From: Methylacidiphilaceae bacterium
GTDB taxonomy: Bacteria; Verrucomicrobiota; Verrucomicrobiia; Methylacidiphilales; Methylacidiphilaceae
DNA length: 7,786 nucleotides
Assembly: GCA_028687155.1 (NCBI GenBank)
Contig: JAQUAR010000010.1
Span: 1-7,786 of the forward strand
Direction: 5' to 3'
How positions within the stretch are numbered: the stretch's first letter is position 1; every line of letters begins with the position of its first letter. Made by a program: the position numbers and the translations under genes. Of this stretch, positions 5,608-7,786 are shown in pieces. Under the pieces are notes generated by a model. It saw only the letters and a list, made by a program, of their open reading frames with translations, had not been told where the DNA came from and did no database searches.

Positions 5608-6803
5608 CTCCCCCGATCGCCGCCTCGCCGGAACTGCGCCACGGGCGCCCTTTCTCCGCTGCTGCGGCTCCATCCGCTCTTCGAAAGAATGGCCTCCATC
5701 TGGCGCTCTTGGGCGTTCGCCCGGAGTTCCGCTTTTTTGAGCTCCTCTTCGACCCACGCCCGCTGGCGTGGCAGATCGAGCAGGGCCGCGGCTTTGCCGG
5801 CGGCTTCGCGCAGGGCACTACCCTGCGCCACCTCCGGATAGTTGCCCGTTCGGCTGTCCAGAAAATCCTTCACAGACCAGAACGCGATGGCGAAGGCCCG
5901 CGCATAGGGATCGGTCACTTTCCGGCTGGCCAGAACATGGGAGAAGTGGGAAGCAACGCTTTGCGTTCCGCCACGGATCTCTCCACCGACGATGTCCAGA
6001 AAATGAAACCGCTCCGCTAAACGGTCGGCGTCCTCCTCACGGTTTCCGCAGGCCAGAGCCACCCCTTTTACGGTATTTCGTGCCCATCGGGTCGGCGCGG
6101 CCGGATTCACATGCTCGAAGAAGATCCTGCCTTGGGCATCTGCCAGGATTCTCTGGCGGCTGTCCATCATGGGGCGGTAGTAGCCTTTCGCCAGCCATGG
6201 GTCGGCTCGCTCCCGCGCTGCGTTGGCCGCGCCGAGGGCCTCCCCATACCGGCAGAGCGCGTCAGATCGGCTCTGATAGGCTTCCGCCAGCCCCTCGTAG
6301 AGGTTGGCCAAGACACCTCGCTGCTCGTTTGCCAGGTTTTGATGGACGCTGGCAACAAACGCCCCAAAGGAGGGAATGCGGCCGCTCTGGATAGCCACCT
6401 CCCCGGTGTCCGGCTCGGGTTCGCTGGCGCAGGGTCGCCCCAATCCATCGGTGACACGCGCCAGTCGTGCCAGCACTTCCGGATTGCTCTGCCAACGCGG
6501 ATCGCGCAGCGCCAGCGCCGTCGCCAAACAGGCTGCGCTGTCGCTCCTGGCTTCCTGTGCGGCTTGCACCCTGGCAAACCTCTCGGCCAAGAGATCCCCC
6601 AGTTCCGGATTCCGGGCTGCTCGCTGCGCTTGGCCGCAAACTAAGTCGGCTCCACGGCAAAGAGCTTCTAGTCCGGAACGGCTGAGCGAGGGGGGCGCTA
6701 CCCGGATGATGTCTGCTCCCCCTGGGGGCCCGGAGGAGCCGCGCCCCAAAACCAGGGCCGCTTCCGCCTCGTTCAAGAGCGCGAATCCGTTGACCTCATG
6801 CAT
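5604..6803 (-). CDS. 399-residue soluble protein of unknown function coupled to the sigma gene
   Basis: ATG at 6803; an in-frame TGA 18 bases upstream excludes a longer product. No good Shine-Dalgarno is visible. I do not recognise the family. The protein is mostly helical and Ala/Arg/Glu-rich, with no signal peptide or membrane segment. Visible parts: an N-terminal stretch N-G-F-A-L-L-N-E-A-E-A-A-L-V-L; a helical region at about 45-200 with scattered Cys (49, 56, 92, 125, 184); a more conserved-looking core at about 203-315 with aromatic motifs (K-G-Y-Y-R-P-M-M-D, R-I-F-F-E-H-V-N-P, F-H-F-L-D-I-V-G-G, A-F-W-S-V-K-D-F-L); and a charged coiled coil at about 345-375 with a basic end. It overlaps the sigma gene by ATGA, so the two should be made together. 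A sigma-controlling partner or a substrate of the same system are both guesses. Confidence 0.7.
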   Translation of the reverse strand: MHEVNGFALLNEAEAALVLGRGSSGPPGGADIIRVAPPSLSRSGLEALCRGADLVCGQAQRAARNPELGDLLAERFARVQAAQEARSDSAACLATALALRDPRWQSNPEVLARLARVTDGLGRPCASEPEPDTGEVAIQSGRIPSFGAFVASVHQNLANEQRGVLANLYEGLAEAYQSRSDALCRYGEALGAANAARERADPWLAKGYYRPMMDSRQRILADAQGRIFFEHVNPAAPTRWARNTVKGVALACGNREEDADRLAERFHFLDIVGGEIRGGTQSVASHFSHVLASRKVTDPYARAFAIAFWSVKDFLDSRTGNYPEVAQGSALREAAGKAAALLDLPRQRAWVEEELKKAELRANAQERQMEAILSKSGWSRSSGERAPVAQFRRGGDRGR

Positions 6804-6861
6804 CGTTCGACCGGGAAATCAGGCTTTGTCCCAAGGAGGCCAGAGAGCCACCCTGCCTGTC

Positions 6862-7053
6862 TCACCGATCCCTCTCGAACGGCTCTCTTCGCTCGGGAAA
6901 GCGTTTTCCAGAGCGCTCTCTTCGAGCGGGATCGGTATCCAATCGCGGTTGCCGCCCCTTTTCCAACCATTCGACGAGTTCTTTCCCTTTGGAGGTTTGG
7001 CAGACGCTGATTTCCTTTGGGAACGCGACAACAGAGAAACGAATTGGTTCCAT
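6862..7053 (-). CDS. Possible 63-residue protein, function unknown
   Basis: ATG at 7053, with AGGA only one or two bases upstream, closer than normal. The first half looks protein-like (M-E-P-I-R-F-S-V-V-A-F-P-K-E-I-S-V-C-Q-T, then S-K-G-K-E-L-V-E-W-L-E-K-G). The second half is Arg/Glu-rich and repetitive (A-R-R-E-R-S-G, E-R-R-E-P-F-E-R-D). No membrane segment or known motif is seen. It precedes the 399-residue gene by 58 bases on the same strand. Its start faces the ATPase start at 18 bases, so its promoter would lie inside the ATPase gene, which is unusual and lowers confidence. The codon-aligned plus frame is also open but has no ATG or GTG. If this gene is not real, 6804-7071 is a 268-base intergenic region. 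Confidence 0.4.
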   Translation of the reverse strand: MEPIRFSVVAFPKEISVCQTSKGKELVEWLEKGRQPRLDTDPARRERSGKRFPERREPFERDR

Positions 7054-7055
7054 GT

Positions 7056-7068
7056 CCTATGCAATAGG
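7056..7068. repeat. Palindrome CCTAT-GCA-ATAGG between divergent starts
   Basis: Exact 5-base arms around a 3-base centre, lying in the 18 bases between the ATG at 7053 (minus) and the ATG at 7072 (plus). Each arm places an AGG just before one of the two starts, so the palindrome could serve both ribosome sites or be an operator. Chance is possible at this length. Confidence 0.3.
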
Positions 7069-7071
7069 TCG

Positions 7072-7786
7072 ATGGAGAAGCGATCAGCCGGTGAACCCGT
7101 AGAAGTCGAACCAACATCGCTCGAGCCCGCTCCCAAGATTGCCTTCCCTGCGGATTATATCCTGACCGATCCTGCAGCGGTCCTCGCCGTCGAATGTGCC
7201 GTCCAATCGATGGGAGAGGGCGAATCGCTCGGGGCGGTCTTGCTCGATGGGCCGCCCGGTTGTGGGAAGACCTTCCTTGGGAAAGCTCTTGCACGGGCAT
7301 TGGAAGCCAAGCGCTATCTTTTTCAGTTTTTCCCCGGCTGCGGCAAAGAGGAGCTTCTGCGGGACCGATCGCTAGATGGTCAGGGGCTGGTCGCGGGCCT
7401 TCTGCCGCAGGCAATCTCCTCATCACGGGAAGGGAAGACCGTCTTGATTCTGAACGAACTCGACAAGGCGGACGTGTCGGTGGACAGCTTCCTCCTGGAT
7501 TTTCTCAACGAGGGATCGATCACGATTCCCCAGCTTGGCGGAGAACTCTGCGCCGATCCGAAAAACCTGTTCGTGGCGATCACGAAAAACGATCTACGAG
7601 ATGCGACCGAAGCGCTGATCCGTCGCTGCCGCACGGTCTACATGGGGTGGCCCACCGTGGAGACCGAGATTCACCTGATCCAGAGCATCTGGCCGTGGGC
7701 GACCAGCGCTCTTTGTGAGCCGCTGATCGCCGCGGCAAACCAGTGGCGCCAGCATCCCGGCGTAAAGAAGAAGCCTTCCCCACCCG
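7072..7786 (+). CDS. MoxR/AAA_5-type AAA+ ATPase, 3' end beyond the window
   Basis: 238 codons seen from the ATG at 7072, open to the right edge. Walker A is G-P-P-G-C-G-K-T at residues 60-67. The Walker B region is T-V-L-I-L-N-E-L-D-K-A-D at 123-134: the catalytic Glu129 is present, but Asn128 stands where Asp is usual. Sensor 1 is A-I-T-K-N-D with Asn173. A-L-I-R-R-C-R at 181-187 supplies the paired arginines, followed by the typical V-Y-M-G-W-P-T stretch. This order fits the MoxR/AAA_5 group, whose members form hexameric rings that remodel or load partner proteins, often with a VWA-domain protein encoded nearby; such a partner might follow off-window. The first 25 residues are variable and acidic. 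The ribosome site is a weak AGG three bases before the ATG; no ATG or GTG lies further upstream in frame as far as 6736. The protein is cytosolic. Confidence 0.85.
   Translation, partial: MEKRSAGEPVEVEPTSLEPAPKIAFPADYILTDPAAVLAVECAVQSMGEGESLGAVLLDGPPGCGKTFLGKALARALEAKRYLFQFFPGCGKEELLRDRSLDGQGLVAGLLPQAISSSREGKTVLILNELDKADVSVDSFLLDFLNEGSITIPQLGGELCADPKNLFVAITKNDLRDATEALIRRCRTVYMGWPTVETEIHLIQSIWPWATSALCEPLIAAANQWRQHPGVKKKPSPP

Noticed and set aside
6111..6644. Plus-strand open frame of 177 codons
   Set aside because: It mirrors the 399-residue minus gene, which is longer, complete and overlaps the sigma gene by ATGA.
1..7786. CRISPR array, tRNA, rRNA, insertion sequence or attachment site
   Set aside because: No regularly spaced repeats, cloverleaf-like segments, rRNA-like stretches, transposase motifs or paired terminal repeats were seen by eye.

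Overview
The window is G+C-rich DNA, probably from a Gram-negative bacterium, because it encodes an inner-membrane assembly like that of type IV pili or type II secretion, plus a probable exported protein or lipoprotein. Nothing in it fixes the genus. No rRNA, tRNA, CRISPR array, transposase or integrase was seen. Nearly all genes lie on the minus strand and are tightly packed; two genes lie on the plus strand.

Layout from left to right. Positions 1-2199 (minus strand, transcribed right to left) hold three bitopic membrane proteins in the order PilN-like, PilO-like, PilP/GspC-like. The first two overlap by ATGA, and the third starts 16 bases later with a perfect Shine-Dalgarno. The last gene runs off the left edge. 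Positions 2207-2733 hold a short exported protein or lipoprotein and a 22-codon mini-ORF with a strong ribosome site just ahead of the pilN-like gene. Positions 2734-3273 have no confident gene: one minus frame is open apart from TAA codons and encodes a charged, Glu/Pro-rich sequence. Positions 3274-4158 encode an unrecognised membrane protein with a long C-terminal coiled coil. Positions 4332-4511 (plus strand) encode a 59-residue membrane protein that converges on the next gene.

Positions 4522-6803 (minus) hold an overlapping pair: an unrecognised 399-residue soluble protein, then a sigma-70 family factor with a clear region 2 and a poorly conserved region 4. Positions 6862-7053 hold a possible 63-residue gene. 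It diverges, with only 18 bases between start codons, from a MoxR/AAA_5-type ATPase (plus, 7072 to the right edge) whose Walker B motif carries Asn where Asp is usual.

How the genes may fit together is inference. The left part looks like the inner-membrane alignment complex of a diverged type IV pilus-like or type II secretion-like machine. The membrane/coiled-coil protein and the exported protein may be accessory parts. The sigma factor and its translationally coupled partner could form a local regulatory pair, and the ATPase could remodel a protein complex. The combination of a private sigma factor, pilus-like NOP genes and several unrecognised proteins makes this look like an accessory or lineage-specific region.
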